A stretch of 64,000 nucleotides of DNA, taken from positions 1-64,000 of the forward strand of contig CALMPB010000369.1 of the NCBI GenBank assembly GCA_937871985.1, in the 5' to 3' direction. This document shows positions 9,015-17,922 of this stretch, piece after piece. A model generated the notes under the pieces. It did not search any database and had not been told where the DNA came from. It was given only the letters and a program-made list of their open reading frames with translations. The translations under genes and the position numbers were made by a program. Numbering within the stretch: position 1 is the stretch's first letter; every line of letters starts with the position of its first letter. The stretch is from an uncultured Burkholderiaceae bacterium (GTDB lineage: Bacteria > Pseudomonadota > Gammaproteobacteria > Burkholderiales > Burkholderiaceae).

Positions 9015-9500
9015 TCATTCGTCCGCGCAAACCGCTTGCAACTTCTGCAAAATGTCGTACAAGCGCACGCGATCTTCCTTGTCGAGCGACAACAACAGAC
9101 GGGCATGGTGCATGCGCGCAAGCGGCATTGCCGCGGCCACCAGCTTCGTCCCTTTCGAGGTAATGTTACAGGCCAGGGAACGATCGCCGCTTTTCATCGA
9201 CGCTGTGTTGACCAGGCCCTTCTCGGCAAGCTCTTTGACGGTGCGGCTGACCAGAGCTTTATCGGTGGCCGCAACTTCAGCCAGTTGCTTCAACGGTATG
9301 GATTTATGATGCGCCACCGTGGACAGCAGCCGCCACTGCGGCAGGGTAAGGCCCGTGCCCCGGGCATAGACGCCCGGAAAGCGCTTTAAATGCGCAGCGA
9401 TCCGCACAATATGCACGGACAGGAAATCTTCGACAGATAGATTGGAGCCATCGGGTTCGATATGCTCCCATGGGCATGGTGTAGAAGTATCGCGCGTCAC
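9015..9500 (-). CDS. MarR-family transcriptional regulator
   Basis: From the GTG at 9500 the protein is 161 residues, the usual MarR size. It holds a winged helix-turn-helix (LPQWRLLSTVAHHKSIPLKQ... TDKALVSRTVKELAEKGLV) in the middle, flanked by dimerisation helices. GGAAGG lies 6 bases before the GTG, and this start avoids overlap with the upstream dehydrogenase gene. The open frame runs further upstream, but that part is composed like an antisense shadow. It follows the FAD/Fe-S dehydrogenase by 67 bp on the same strand, so it may be the last gene of that operon. A phenolic ligand is plausible from the context but unproven. Confidence 0.85.
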   Translation of the reverse strand: MTRDTSTPCPWEHIEPDGSNLSVEDFLSVHIVRIAAHLKRFPGVYARGTGLTLPQWRLLSTVAHHKSIPLKQLAEVAATDKALVSRTVKELAEKGLVNTASMKSGDRSLACNITSKGTKLVAAAMPLARMHHARLLLSLDKEDRVRLYDILQKLQAVCADE

Positions 9501-9567
9501 AGTCAACCTTCCGAATGCTGGGTGTGCTGTTTGGGTAGCGATTGTATCACCGTCCAACTTCTTGCCC

Positions 9568-12500
9568 TTATCCTGCCTCCACCGGAAGACTCGCAGCGCA
9601 GGGCTCCAAGGCCCACTCCAGCACACACGCCACATGGGCTGCCGAAATTCCGGCCAGATCGTGAATCTGGTGCCGGCAACTGGTGCCGTCCGCCACTACC
9701 CATGCATCATCGGGCCGACCTCTCAAAGCGGGCAACAAGGCCTGCTCAGCCATCCGCCGCGACACATCGTAATGCTCCGCCTCGTAGCCGAAGCTGCCGG
9801 CCATGCCGCAGCACGACGACTCGATGACCGAAACCGCCAATCCGGGAACCCAGCTCAGCACCTCTCGCACCGGAGACAGGGCATTGAAAGCCTTTTGATG
9901 GCAATGCCCATGAACCAGCGCCGACTTGCCTGGCAGAGCGTGAAACACGGCGCTGAACCGTCCAGCCTTTTTTTCGCGGACCAGAAACTCTTCAAACAAC
10001 ATGGATGCCTCCGCCAATCGGCGGGCTTCGTCGCCAAAACCATAATCCAGAAACTCGTCCCGCAACGTCAGCAGGCAGGAAGGCTCAAGGCCGACGATCG
10101 CCATGCCGCGATCAACGAATGGCTTCAGCGCATCGATCACGCGCCGGGCCTCGCGGCGTGCGCCATCGACCATACCGGCGGCCAGGTACGTGCGTCCGCA
10201 GCACAGCGGACGTTCGCCGTTCAGTCCATACAAGTGAACCACATAGCCCGCGGACGTGAGCACCCGCTGAGCGGCTCGCAGCGTATCAGGCTCCATGTAG
10301 TTGCCGAAGGTATCGACAAACAGTAGAACCTCTTTGCCGGAAGCCGTATGCGTTTCCGAACTACGGCCGCGCCGCTCGCTTTCAAGGAAGGAACGGGTGA
10401 ATCGCGGCAGCGAACGCTGTGGCGCCAGCCCCGCGACACGCTTTGCCAACGTGGCGAGCCCCGGGATGCGCCCCGCCAACGCCGCGACTTCGGCCAGCCT
10501 CGACGCCAGCGGCGCATAGCGCGGCATGGCGGCAACAAGGCGTTCCCGCAAGCCCACTCCGTGGCGCTTTGCCCAGGCGGACCTGGCCTCTATCTTGAAC
10601 TTGGCCATGTCGACGCCTGTCGGACAGTCTCGCTTGCAGCCTTTACAGGACACGCACAGGTCAAGGGCTTCCTTGACCTCGCGGCTGGCCAGACCTTCGT
10701 CGCCAAGCTGGCCTGAAAGCGCCAGCCTCAGGGTGTTGGCGCGTCCGCGTGTAACGTGTTGTTCATTGCGGGTGACACGATAGCTGGGACACATGGTTCC
10801 AGCGTCGAACTTGCGGCAATGGCCATTGTTGTTGCACATTTCCACGGCCTTGAACAAGCCTTGCGCGGGGTCTTCGCCGCTGCCCGGCGCGCTTTCCGCG
10901 CCGCTAAGCGGATCGCGATGCACGTTCCAGCGCGACCAGTCCAGACTGGGCTGCAGCGCCCTGGCGCGATTGTCATGGCGAAAGCGAAAGAGGCGCTCAT
11001 CGTCCATCCGCGGAGGATCGATCATCTTTCCAGGATTGAACAAATTGCGGGGGTCGAACAAGGACTTGATCTCGCGGAACGCCTCGTTGATACGCGGCCC
11101 GTACTGCCAGGCCACCCATTCGCCACGGCACAGGCCGTCGCCATGCTCGCCTGAATAAGCCCCCTTGTACTCCCGCACCATGGCGGCGGCCTCCTCGGCA
11201 ATGGCGCGCATCTTGGCTGCGCCGCCCCGCCGCATGTCCAGGATGGGGCGCACGTGCAACGTGCCCACGCTGGCGTGGGCATACCAGGTTCCTTCCGTGC
11301 CGTGCTTATGGAATACCTCGGTCAGCCGCTGTGTATACTCGGCCAGATGCTCGAGCGGCACCGCGCAATCTTCGATGAACGATACAGGCTTGCCATCGCC
11401 CTTCATGCTCATCATGATGTTCAAACCGGCCTTGCGCACAGACCACAGCTCTTTCTGCTGCGCCGCATCGGGTATTTGAACCACCGAGCCCGGCAATCCC
11501 AGATCGCTCATCAGCTCCACCAACCGGGCCAATTTCCGCAATTGCAGCGCCTGCTCCTGCCCGGCGAACTCCACCAGCAGAATGGCCTGCGGCTGTCCCA
11601 CCAGCGCTCGTTCAACGACCGGCTTGAACGCGGGATTCTGCATGGATAGGCCGATCATGGTGCGATCCACCAGCTCGACAGCCTGCGGGCCGAGGCCGAC
11701 GATATGGCGCGTCATGTCCATGGCCTGATAGAAAGTCGGGAAGTTGACCACGCCCAGCGCCTTGTGCTGCGGCAACGGCGCAAGCTTCAAGTGCAGTTGC
11801 CGCGTGTAGGCAAGCGTGCCCTCCGACCCCACCAGGATATGCGCCAGATTCGGCACGCCGTCGTCGCTGTAGGGGCGCGGATTGCGGCATTCGAACACAT
11901 CGATGTTATAGCCGGCGACCCGTCTCAGCACCTGAGGAATACGCTCGATGATTTCATCGCGCTCGCGGCGGGCGATCGCTTGCAGACGGCCAATCAATTC
12001 CTGCATGCGAAGATCGCCGCCGCAGTCGGGCAAAGACCCGAAGTATGCCTGATAACCATCGGCCAGTACCGCGTCGATACCCAGTACGTTATGCACCATG
12101 TTCCCATATTCGATGGAGCGCGAGCCGCATGAGTTATTGCCCGCCATGCCTCCCAGCGTACACTGCGCGGACGTCGATACATCCACGGGAAACCAGAGCC
12201 CATGCGGGCGCAGCCAGGCGTTGAGCTCATCCAGCACGATACCTGGCTCGACCACCACCGTGCGCGCCTGGGCATCGAACTCCAGAACCTTGTTCAGGCA
12301 CCGGCTGTTGTCGATGATCAGGGCCTCGCCCACCGTCTGCCCGCACTGACTGGTGCCCGCGCCGCGCGGCAGCACCGGAGCGCCGTGCTCGCGAGCGATC
12401 TGCAAGGCCAGCATGGCATCTTCCTGATCAGCGGGAACCACCACCCCGACAGGCATGATCTGATAGATGGATGCATCGGTCGCGTAGCGGCCCCGTGTGG

Positions 12501-12612
12501 CCGCATCGAATGCCACCTCCCCCCGCAGTTCCCGCCGCAATAACGCCTGCAAATTCGTACCGGCCTGGGAACCGGGAGTGAAGCCCGACCGTGCATGCAT
12601 GATTCTCCGCAT
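9568..12612 (-). CDS. FAD-binding and Fe-S-binding dehydrogenase (D-2-hydroxyacid dehydrogenase type, GlcD-GlpC fusion)
   Basis: This 1014-residue fusion has three parts. A PCMH-type FAD domain (about residues 50-270) contains LPRGAGTSQCGQ. A FAD-oxidase C domain follows to about 540. The iron-sulfur part has the clusters CNNNGHCRK...CPSYR and CVSCKGCKRDCP near residues 600-680, then two CCG domains (PLCCGRTY and SSCCGMAG). This is the build of YdiJ and D-lactate or D-2-hydroxyglutarate dehydrogenases, which oxidise 2-hydroxyacids and pass electrons to the quinone pool. Its start directly follows the aminotransferase stop, so the two are probably translationally coupled. Together with the aminotransferase and 2-hydroxyacid dehydrogenase it points to hydroxyacid/oxoacid interconversion of a pathway product. 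Confidence 0.9.
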   Translation of the reverse strand: MRRIMHARSGFTPGSQAGTNLQALLRRELRGEVAFDAATRGRYATDASIYQIMPVGVVVPADQEDAMLALQIAREHGAPVLPRGAGTSQCGQTVGEALIIDNSRCLNKVLEFDAQARTVVVEPGIVLDELNAWLRPHGLWFPVDVSTSAQCTLGGMAGNNSCGSRSIEYGNMVHNVLGIDAVLADGYQAYFGSLPDCGGDLRMQELIGRLQAIARRERDEIIERIPQVLRRVAGYNIDVFECRNPRPYSDDGVPNLAHILVGSEGTLAYTRQLHLKLAPLPQHKALGVVNFPTFYQAMDMTRHIVGLGPQAVELVDRTMIGLSMQNPAFKPVVERALVGQPQAILLVEFAGQEQALQLRKLARLVELMSDLGLPGSVVQIPDAAQQKELWSVRKAGLNIMMSMKGDGKPVSFIEDCAVPLEHLAEYTQRLTEVFHKHGTEGTWYAHASVGTLHVRPILDMRRGGAAKMRAIAEEAAAMVREYKGAYSGEHGDGLCRGEWVAWQYGPRINEAFREIKSLFDPRNLFNPGKMIDPPRMDDERLFRFRHDNRARALQPSLDWSRWNVHRDPLSGAESAPGSGEDPAQGLFKAVEMCNNNGHCRKFDAGTMCPSYRVTRNEQHVTRGRANTLRLALSGQLGDEGLASREVKEALDLCVSCKGCKRDCPTGVDMAKFKIEARSAWAKRHGVGLRERLVAAMPRYAPLASRLAEVAALAGRIPGLATLAKRVAGLAPQRSLPRFTRSFLESERRGRSSETHTASGKEVLLFVDTFGNYMEPDTLRAAQRVLTSAGYVVHLYGLNGERPLCCGRTYLAAGMVDGARREARRVIDALKPFVDRGMAIVGLEPSCLLTLRDEFLDYGFGDEARRLAEASMLFEEFLVREKKAGRFSAVFHALPGKSALVHGHCHQKAFNALSPVREVLSWVPGLAVSVIESSCCGMAGSFGYEAEHYDVSRRMAEQALLPALRGRPDDAWVVADGTSCRHQIHDLAGISAAHVACVLEWALEPCAASLPVEAG

Positions 12613-12613
12613 C

Positions 12614-13813
12614 TCAGGCTCCCTGCGTGCGGCTCAAATGCACCATGGCCGCGGCCACGCCGCTGCCGGCAAGCGGCACACCGGCAAGCTCGAGCCCCAT
12701 CTCGCACCCCGATAGTGCCGCCATCAGGGTCAGATCGTTGCATTCGCCCAAATGGCCGATACGGAACATGTGTCCCTTGACCTTGCCAAGCCCCATGCCC
12801 AGCGACATGTTGAAGCGTTGATAGATGAGCTTGCGCACTGCATCGGAATCGAACGATTCGGGCAGCATGACGCCGGTCAATACCGGGGAGTACGCGGCCG
12901 GGTCGGCGCATTGAATTTCCAGGCCCCAGGCACGGACGGCCTCACGGCAGGCTTCGCCAAGACGTAGATGACGGGCGAACAGGGCATCGAGCCCTTCCTC
13001 CAGTATCATGCCGATGGCTTCGTGCAGGCCATACAGCAGGTTGGTATTCGGCGTATACGGCCAGTAGCCGTACTTGTTGGATTCGATGATCTCGGACCAG
13101 TCCCAGAAGCTGCGCGGCAGCTTCGCCGACTTGCCGGCTTCGACGGCCTTGGGCGACACGGCATTGAAACTGATGCCCGGCGGCAGCATGAGCCCTTTCT
13201 GCGACCCCGACACAGTCACGTCCACGCCCCATTCGTCATGGCGATAGTCGGCGGCGGCCAGCCCCGATATCGTATCCACCATCAGCAGCGCGGGATGGCC
13301 GGCCGCATCGATGGCGCGCCGCACAGCGGCGATATCCGAAACGACTCCGGTGGACGTTTCGTTGTGCACCACGCACACAGCCTTGATGCGTTTTTGCGTG
13401 TCGGCTCGAAGGCGTTCCTCGATCATTTGCGGCTGCGCGCCGCGGCGCCAGCCCTCCAGCCCCGGCAGCCCGATGAACTCGGGATCCAGCCCCAGGCGAA
13501 GGGCCATTTTCTTCCACAGCGCGGCGAAATGCCCGGTTTCGAACATCAGGACGGCGTCGCCGGGCGACAGCGTATTCGACAATGCCGCCTCCCACGCTCC
13601 CGTCCCCGACGCCGGATAGATTACGACGGGATGCCGCGTCTTGAAGATGCGCTTGATGCCTTCCAGGACGCTTAATCCCAGCGCTCCGAACTCCGGGCCG
13701 CGATGATCGATGGTGGGATAGCTCATCGCGCGCAGAATGCGGTCTGGAACGGGGCTGGGCCCCGGTATCTGCAGCAGATGCCGACCCGCTGGATGAAAAT
13801 CAAGCCTGAGCAT
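12614..13813 (-). CDS. Class V PLP aminotransferase (serine/alanine-glyoxylate type)
   Basis: From the ATG at 13813 (AGGAGAC upstream) the protein is 399 residues. It is a fold-type I aminotransferase of class V: the N-terminal PGPSPVP motif, YPASGTGAWEAAL (PLP phosphate binding), HNETSTG, MVDTISG and the lysine motif VSGSQKGL with Lys206 as the likely Schiff-base residue. The best family match is serine-glyoxylate or alanine-glyoxylate aminotransferase; 2-aminoethylphosphonate and related specificities also occur. It lies in the minus-strand catabolic operon just before the FAD/Fe-S dehydrogenase, so it may remove nitrogen from, or transaminate, a small oxoacid made by the pathway. Confidence 0.88.
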   Translation of the reverse strand: MLRLDFHPAGRHLLQIPGPSPVPDRILRAMSYPTIDHRGPEFGALGLSVLEGIKRIFKTRHPVVIYPASGTGAWEAALSNTLSPGDAVLMFETGHFAALWKKMALRLGLDPEFIGLPGLEGWRRGAQPQMIEERLRADTQKRIKAVCVVHNETSTGVVSDIAAVRRAIDAAGHPALLMVDTISGLAAADYRHDEWGVDVTVSGSQKGLMLPPGISFNAVSPKAVEAGKSAKLPRSFWDWSEIIESNKYGYWPYTPNTNLLYGLHEAIGMILEEGLDALFARHLRLGEACREAVRAWGLEIQCADPAAYSPVLTGVMLPESFDSDAVRKLIYQRFNMSLGMGLGKVKGHMFRIGHLGECNDLTLMAALSGCEMGLELAGVPLAGSGVAAAMVHLSRTQGA

Positions 13814-13912
13814 GCCTGTCTCCTGTGTTGCTCGTAATGGATGCCCGGCCACAATGCCGGCATCGGTGTGCGTAGTGATGAAATAATGCGCGTCGCAGCC
13901 GGGTTCGAAGCC

Positions 13913-14299
13913 TCAGCCTCGTTCCGCCGCTGGCGTGGATTGCCAGGACACCAGCCTCCAGGCGCCGTTTTGCCTATGCCAGACGGCCAGGTAGCAGCTG
14001 CCTACGCTGCGTCTTTCGCCCTTGATCAGCAGTTCGGATTTCACGCGGCCGTTGACCAGCACCGTATCGCCGTACACCCGATACAAGGGCTCGCCTTGTT
14101 CGGCAAATGCCAGGTAGCGACGCAGGCCGTTGGTGGAGTTGGCCATATAGGCTGGCTTGTCCTCGACGCTGCCCGATAAGTGCGCAAACAGCAAGTCGTC
14201 GGAAAGCACGTCGGCCATGCCCGCCAGGTCTCCTTCGATGGTGACCGCGCATCGATACGCATTGCGCTCTTTCACCTCGTCGATGGCAAGTTCGTTCAT
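13913..14299 (-). CDS. NTF2-like (SnoaL/DUF4440) protein
   Basis: A 128-residue single-domain protein of the NTF2-like superfamily: N-terminal helices, then a curved beta sheet ending with AVWHRQNGAWRLVSWQSTP, the classic DUF4440 tail. Members include small isomerases, dehydratases and binding proteins used in aromatic and polyketide metabolism. It starts 4 bp after the permease gene, so it is part of the operon. Without an assigned active site, a role as a pathway isomerase or decarboxylase helper is only a guess. Confidence 0.78.
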   Translation of the reverse strand: MNELAIDEVKERNAYRCAVTIEGDLAGMADVLSDDLLFAHLSGSVEDKPAYMANSTNGLRRYLAFAEQGEPLYRVYGDTVLVNGRVKSELLIKGERRSVGSCYLAVWHRQNGAWRLVSWQSTPAAERG

Positions 14300-14303
14300 G
14301 GGC

Positions 14304-15200
14304 TTACTCCGTCACGCTGGGAAGATAATGCAGTACCTTGGCCTCCAGCAACGCGACCGCCGCATAGATGACTATGCCCATGACCGTCAGCACGCCGATG
14401 GCGTTGAACACCATGGCCGTATTGGCCTGCCCTTCGCCAAAGGTAATCAGAAAGCCAAGCCCGACCTGGCCGCCCACCATTTCGCCGACGGTAACGCCGA
14501 TGACCGCCAGCGTCGCTCCGATGCGCAGCCCCGCCATCAAAAGGGGCATCGAAGCCGGAAACAGTACCTTCCAGAAAATCTGCGACGGCCTCATGCTGTA
14601 GGCCTTGGCAAGATTGAGTTGATCCCGGTCGGCGGTGCGCACCGACTGCAGAACATTGACCAGTATCGGAAAAAACACGATCAGCACCGTCACCACCAGC
14701 TTGGGCATGTTGTTATAGCCAAACCACATGATGAACAATGGCGCGAACGCCACCTTCGGGGCGATCTGCAAGGCAAGCAGATACGGAGACAAGACCTTTT
14801 CCCAGAGCCGCGACAATCCCAAGCCATAGCCGCAGACGGCCCCGAGCAAACTGCCCAATATGAAGCCGAGCACCACCATGCTCAGGGTCGAAAGGATATG
14901 CTCCCACAGGTTGTTGTAGTTCCACATCCGCATCAATTCCACCCATAGCTCCGTCACGGAAGGAATGATGTACTTGGGCACTCCCAGCAATGGCAATGCG
15001 TACTGCCAGGCCAACAGCACGACGGCCGCCAGCATAACGCTCAGGATCAAGGCCCGGCGGGTCGTCCGATCCGGTTCGGGCGGCGGCAAGGCAACGGCTT
15101 CAGCGCCTCCCTGGGTGGCGGGGTGCACGACGCGGACCGCCGGCAGGGGCGCCGTCGAAGTTGTGTTTGAATTCACCATGTTCTCCTTGGCTTCAGTCAT
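14304..15200 (-). CDS. ABC transporter permease (NitT/TauT, SsuC-like)
   Basis: A 298-residue inner-membrane permease with six predicted helices and the BPD_transp_1 domain; the EAA-type loop is near SMRPSQIFWKVLFPASMPLLMAG. It belongs to the SsuC/TauC group that imports sulfonates, taurine, nitrate or small aromatics. The start overlaps the ATPase stop by 8 bp. A second ATG eight codons in (position 15179), preceded by AAGGAG, is an alternative start. It works with the ATPase at 15193 and the binding protein at 20050. Confidence 0.9.
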   Translation of the reverse strand: MTEAKENMVNSNTTSTAPLPAVRVVHPATQGGAEAVALPPPEPDRTTRRALILSVMLAAVVLLAWQYALPLLGVPKYIIPSVTELWVELMRMWNYNNLWEHILSTLSMVVLGFILGSLLGAVCGYGLGLSRLWEKVLSPYLLALQIAPKVAFAPLFIMWFGYNNMPKLVVTVLIVFFPILVNVLQSVRTADRDQLNLAKAYSMRPSQIFWKVLFPASMPLLMAGLRIGATLAVIGVTVGEMVGGQVGLGFLITFGEGQANTAMVFNAIGVLTVMGIVIYAAVALLEAKVLHYLPSVTE

Positions 15201-15987
15201 CGACCCGGTCGCTCAGGTGCAGGGAGTTAAATAAATGCGAGGTGTACATGCGCGCGCGCTCCATGTTCTGCCGCGCCAGCGGATCGCTGCGATCGGGCAG
15301 GTCGACCTCGATTTCCTCGACGATGCGGCCAGGCTGCTCGCTCATGACCAGGATTCGATCGGACATGGCGACGGCTTCGTTCAAGTCATGGGTGATAAGC
15401 AGGGTCGTCACGCCCGAAGCGGCAATGGTGCTGGCGAAGCTGCGCTGCAGCACCAGTTTCGTCTGAGCGTCCAGCGCCGAAAACGGCTCATCCAGCAGCA
15501 CGACGTCGGGACGAATGGCCAGCGTCCGCGCCAGCGCGGCCCGCTGGCGTTGCCCGCCCGACAACTGATGCGGGTAGCGCCCCGCGAAATCCTGCAGACG
15601 GCAGCGCTCGAGCTCCTGCAACGCCCGGCTGCGGCGTTCGCCCGCACTGAGGTTTTGCGCCTCGAGCCCGAACTCGACATTGCGCAGAATGGTTCTCCAG
15701 GGCAGCAGCAAGTCTTTTTGCAACATGAAGCCAACTTGAGGATTCGAGCCGCAAACCTCCTTGCCAAGCACCTTGACCCCGCCATTGCTGGGCTTGTCCA
15801 GCCCCGAGGCCAGATTCAGGATAGTGCTTTTGCCACAGCCCGAAGGGCCGACAATCGAAACGAACTCGCCTGGATGAACGGCGAAGTCGAGATCCTGTAT
15901 GGCGGTAAACCATTGGCCGGGCCGCTGGCGCGCGGGAAAGCGCCGGGTGACTTGGGAAAACAGCAGAACAGGTTGCTCAAAAGCCAT
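15193..15987 (-). CDS. ABC transporter ATP-binding protein (NitT/TauT, SsuB-like)
   Basis: A 264-residue ABC ATPase with a complete set of motifs: Walker A GPSGCGKST, the Q-loop near FMLQKDLLLPW, signature LSGGQRQR, Walker B VVLLDEPFSALD and the switch histidine in LLITHDLNEA. It is the SsuB/TauB/NrtD type, energising the adjacent permease. It lies between the 2-hydroxyacid dehydrogenase and the permease on the same strand. The placement of transporter genes inside a catabolic operon suggests the imported compound is the pathway substrate. Confidence 0.92.
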   Translation of the reverse strand: MAFEQPVLLFSQVTRRFPARQRPGQWFTAIQDLDFAVHPGEFVSIVGPSGCGKSTILNLASGLDKPSNGGVKVLGKEVCGSNPQVGFMLQKDLLLPWRTILRNVEFGLEAQNLSAGERRSRALQELERCRLQDFAGRYPHQLSGGQRQRAALARTLAIRPDVVLLDEPFSALDAQTKLVLQRSFASTIAASGVTTLLITHDLNEAVAMSDRILVMSEQPGRIVEEIEVDLPDRSDPLARQNMERARMYTSHLFNSLHLSDRVDD

Positions 15988-16010
15988 GACTTGCTCCTTG
16001 GAACGGCCCG

Positions 16011-16958
16011 TCAGGCCACGGCATACGGAACGGGCTTGCCGTCCCGGACGGCATCGACGTTGGCCATCATCATGTCGACCATCAACTTGGTCGCCGCCGG
16101 CGAGCGGCCCGCCATATGAGGCGTGACAATGACGTTGGGCTGGGCCAGCAGCGCGGGCGGCACATCGGGTTCGTGATCGAACACGTCAAGCCCGGCCCCT
16201 CCGATGAGGCCATCGGCGAGCGCCCGTACCAGCGCATCGGTATCGACGACGGAGCCTCGCGACACGTTGACCAGGAACCCGAAGCCGGCTTGCCCCAAAG
16301 CCCGCAGCACGGCGGCATCGACCAGCTTGCGAGTGGCGGCTCCGCCTGAACAGGCCAGCACCAGAAAATCGCTTTCGGCCGCCAGTTGCTCGATGGAGCC
16401 GCAATGGCGGTAAGGCAGGTCGTTTTTGGGACTTGGAGTGTGATAGGAGATCTTCATCTGGAAGCCCTCGGCCCGGCGCGCGATTCCGCGCCCCACATTG
16501 CCCATCCCGACGATGCCCAGGCGCGCCGCCCAAAGCGTCGGCCGCGCATGCTGCTCCCATTTTCCGGAGCGAATAGCCCCGTCGCTTTGCAGGTAGCCGC
16601 GTGCCAGCGCGAGCATCAATCCCACGGCATGATCGGCTACCGTTTCAGAATTCCCGCCCGGACCGTTGGCCACGACAACGCCTCTTTCGCGCGCGGCGGC
16701 CGTGTCGATGCCTTCATAGCCGACACCATAGCTCGCCGCCAGGCGCAGCCTTGGCAGTTTTCCCATGGAGGCGCGGGAAAGGCCCACCACGCCGTTGGTG
16801 ATGACCATTTCCGCCTCGGCCATCGGTGAATCGGAGGCCATGCCTTCGACTTCGGACGGATTGGTCAGGTATAGCGTATAGCGTTCGTCGAAAGCCTTGC
16901 GGGCGGCGGGCGCCAGCGGGAACATGCCCAGAACGACAGGTTTATTGCTTGTGCTCAT
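16011..16958 (-). CDS. D-isomer-specific 2-hydroxyacid dehydrogenase (hydroxypyruvate/glyoxylate reductase type)
   Basis: The ATG at 16958, with AAGGA upstream, gives 315 residues. The NAD(P)-binding motif is GIVGMGNVGRG in the middle. The catalytic set of the family is present: Arg in NVSRGSVVD, Glu in FDHEPDVP and His in VTPHMAG. These enzymes reduce 2-oxoacids such as glyoxylate, hydroxypyruvate or phenylpyruvate. Its start is 22 bp after the FAH-family gene. With the quinone-linked hydroxyacid dehydrogenase and the glyoxylate-type aminotransferase in one operon, a C2-C4 oxoacid intermediate is a reasonable inference. Confidence 0.9.
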   Translation of the reverse strand: MSTSNKPVVLGMFPLAPAARKAFDERYTLYLTNPSEVEGMASDSPMAEAEMVITNGVVGLSRASMGKLPRLRLAASYGVGYEGIDTAAARERGVVVANGPGGNSETVADHAVGLMLALARGYLQSDGAIRSGKWEQHARPTLWAARLGIVGMGNVGRGIARRAEGFQMKISYHTPSPKNDLPYRHCGSIEQLAAESDFLVLACSGGAATRKLVDAAVLRALGQAGFGFLVNVSRGSVVDTDALVRALADGLIGGAGLDVFDHEPDVPPALLAQPNVIVTPHMAGRSPAATKLMVDMMMANVDAVRDGKPVPYAVA

Positions 16959-16980
16959 GCTTGGATTCCTTGGTTCGGGT

Positions 16981-17889
16981 TCAGCGCGGCGAGGCGCCCG
17001 CAACGGCATTGGCGAGACGCCCTATACCTTCGATTTCAATGTCGATCCGATCGCCGGCTTTCAACGCGCGCGGCGGCTTCATGGCATAACCCACGCCTTC
17101 CGGAGTGCCGGTCAGAATGATGTCGCCGGGCTCCAGCGCCATGCCGGCGGAAAGCTGCGCGATAATGGCCGGCACGTCGAAAATCATGCGGCTGGTGCGG
17201 CTGTCCTGGCGCAATTCACCGTTGACCCACAAGCGTATCGCCAGGTCGGAAGCATCGAGATCCTGAGCAGGCACGATCCATGGTCCGAGCGGGCAACTGC
17301 CGTCCAGCGATTTGCCCTTGAAGAACTGCACATGCCGGCGCTGCACGTCACGCGCCGTCACGTCGTTGGCGATGGTCCAGCCATATACATGCTCCAGAGC
17401 GCGCTCAGCGGGAATATCGACGCCTCGCTTGCCTATGACCAAGGCCATCTCCGCTTCGTAGTCCAGAGCGGAAGTCACCTGCGCATGATCCGGAATATCA
17501 GCGCCCGGGCCGACGACCGACTGCGGCGCCTTGGTAAAGAACTGCGGCCACTCGGGAATGCCGGCCATTTCACGCCCCTGAGCGCGATCGCCCTCCTTGA
17601 CATGGTCGAAATAGTTGCGGCCCACGCAAAACACATTGCGCCGGGGCCGGGGAACGGGCGCCAACAAAACAAGGCTTTGAATGCTCGCCACTGCCCCGGC
17701 GGGCGGCCTCGCCGCCAAGCCGCGGGCGACGGACAATGTTTCTTTCCCGCCTTCGATGAAGGACAGCATGTCGCCGGCGCGGCCAGCCAATACCTCGTGT
17801 TCGACGGCAGATAAATCCAGAACGGCATCGTCATCCAGGAGGACTCCCACCCCTTCGCGGCCATCCCTGCAAAAAGAAACCAGACGCAT
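16981..17889 (-). CDS. Fumarylacetoacetate hydrolase (FAH) family protein
   Basis: A 302-residue FAH-family enzyme with an N-terminal cap (1-85) and the catalytic domain. Seen motifs are CVGRNYFDHVKEG, the metal-binding acids in ALDYEAEMALVIGK and NDVTARD, and the C-terminal TGTPEGVGYAMKPP. Members hydrolyse or isomerise ring-fission products: fumarylpyruvate, acylpyruvates, or 5-carboxymethyl-2-oxohex-3-ene-1,6-dioate. Located between a FAD monooxygenase and a 2-hydroxyacid dehydrogenase, it probably acts on the ring-cleavage product of the operon. A second, distant FAH protein lies at 34782-35645. Confidence 0.9.
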   Translation of the reverse strand: MRLVSFCRDGREGVGVLLDDDAVLDLSAVEHEVLAGRAGDMLSFIEGGKETLSVARGLAARPPAGAVASIQSLVLLAPVPRPRRNVFCVGRNYFDHVKEGDRAQGREMAGIPEWPQFFTKAPQSVVGPGADIPDHAQVTSALDYEAEMALVIGKRGVDIPAERALEHVYGWTIANDVTARDVQRRHVQFFKGKSLDGSCPLGPWIVPAQDLDASDLAIRLWVNGELRQDSRTSRMIFDVPAIIAQLSAGMALEPGDIILTGTPEGVGYAMKPPRALKAGDRIDIEIEGIGRLANAVAGASPR

Positions 17890-17922
17890 CGCTATACTCC
17901 CTATTGCTTCAAATCAAAATCA

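Noticed and set aside
8872..9015. Possible genomic-island attachment site at tRNA-Thr
   Set aside because: No integrase gene and no second copy of the tRNA 3' end were found; the region downstream is a terminator and an ordinary regulator.
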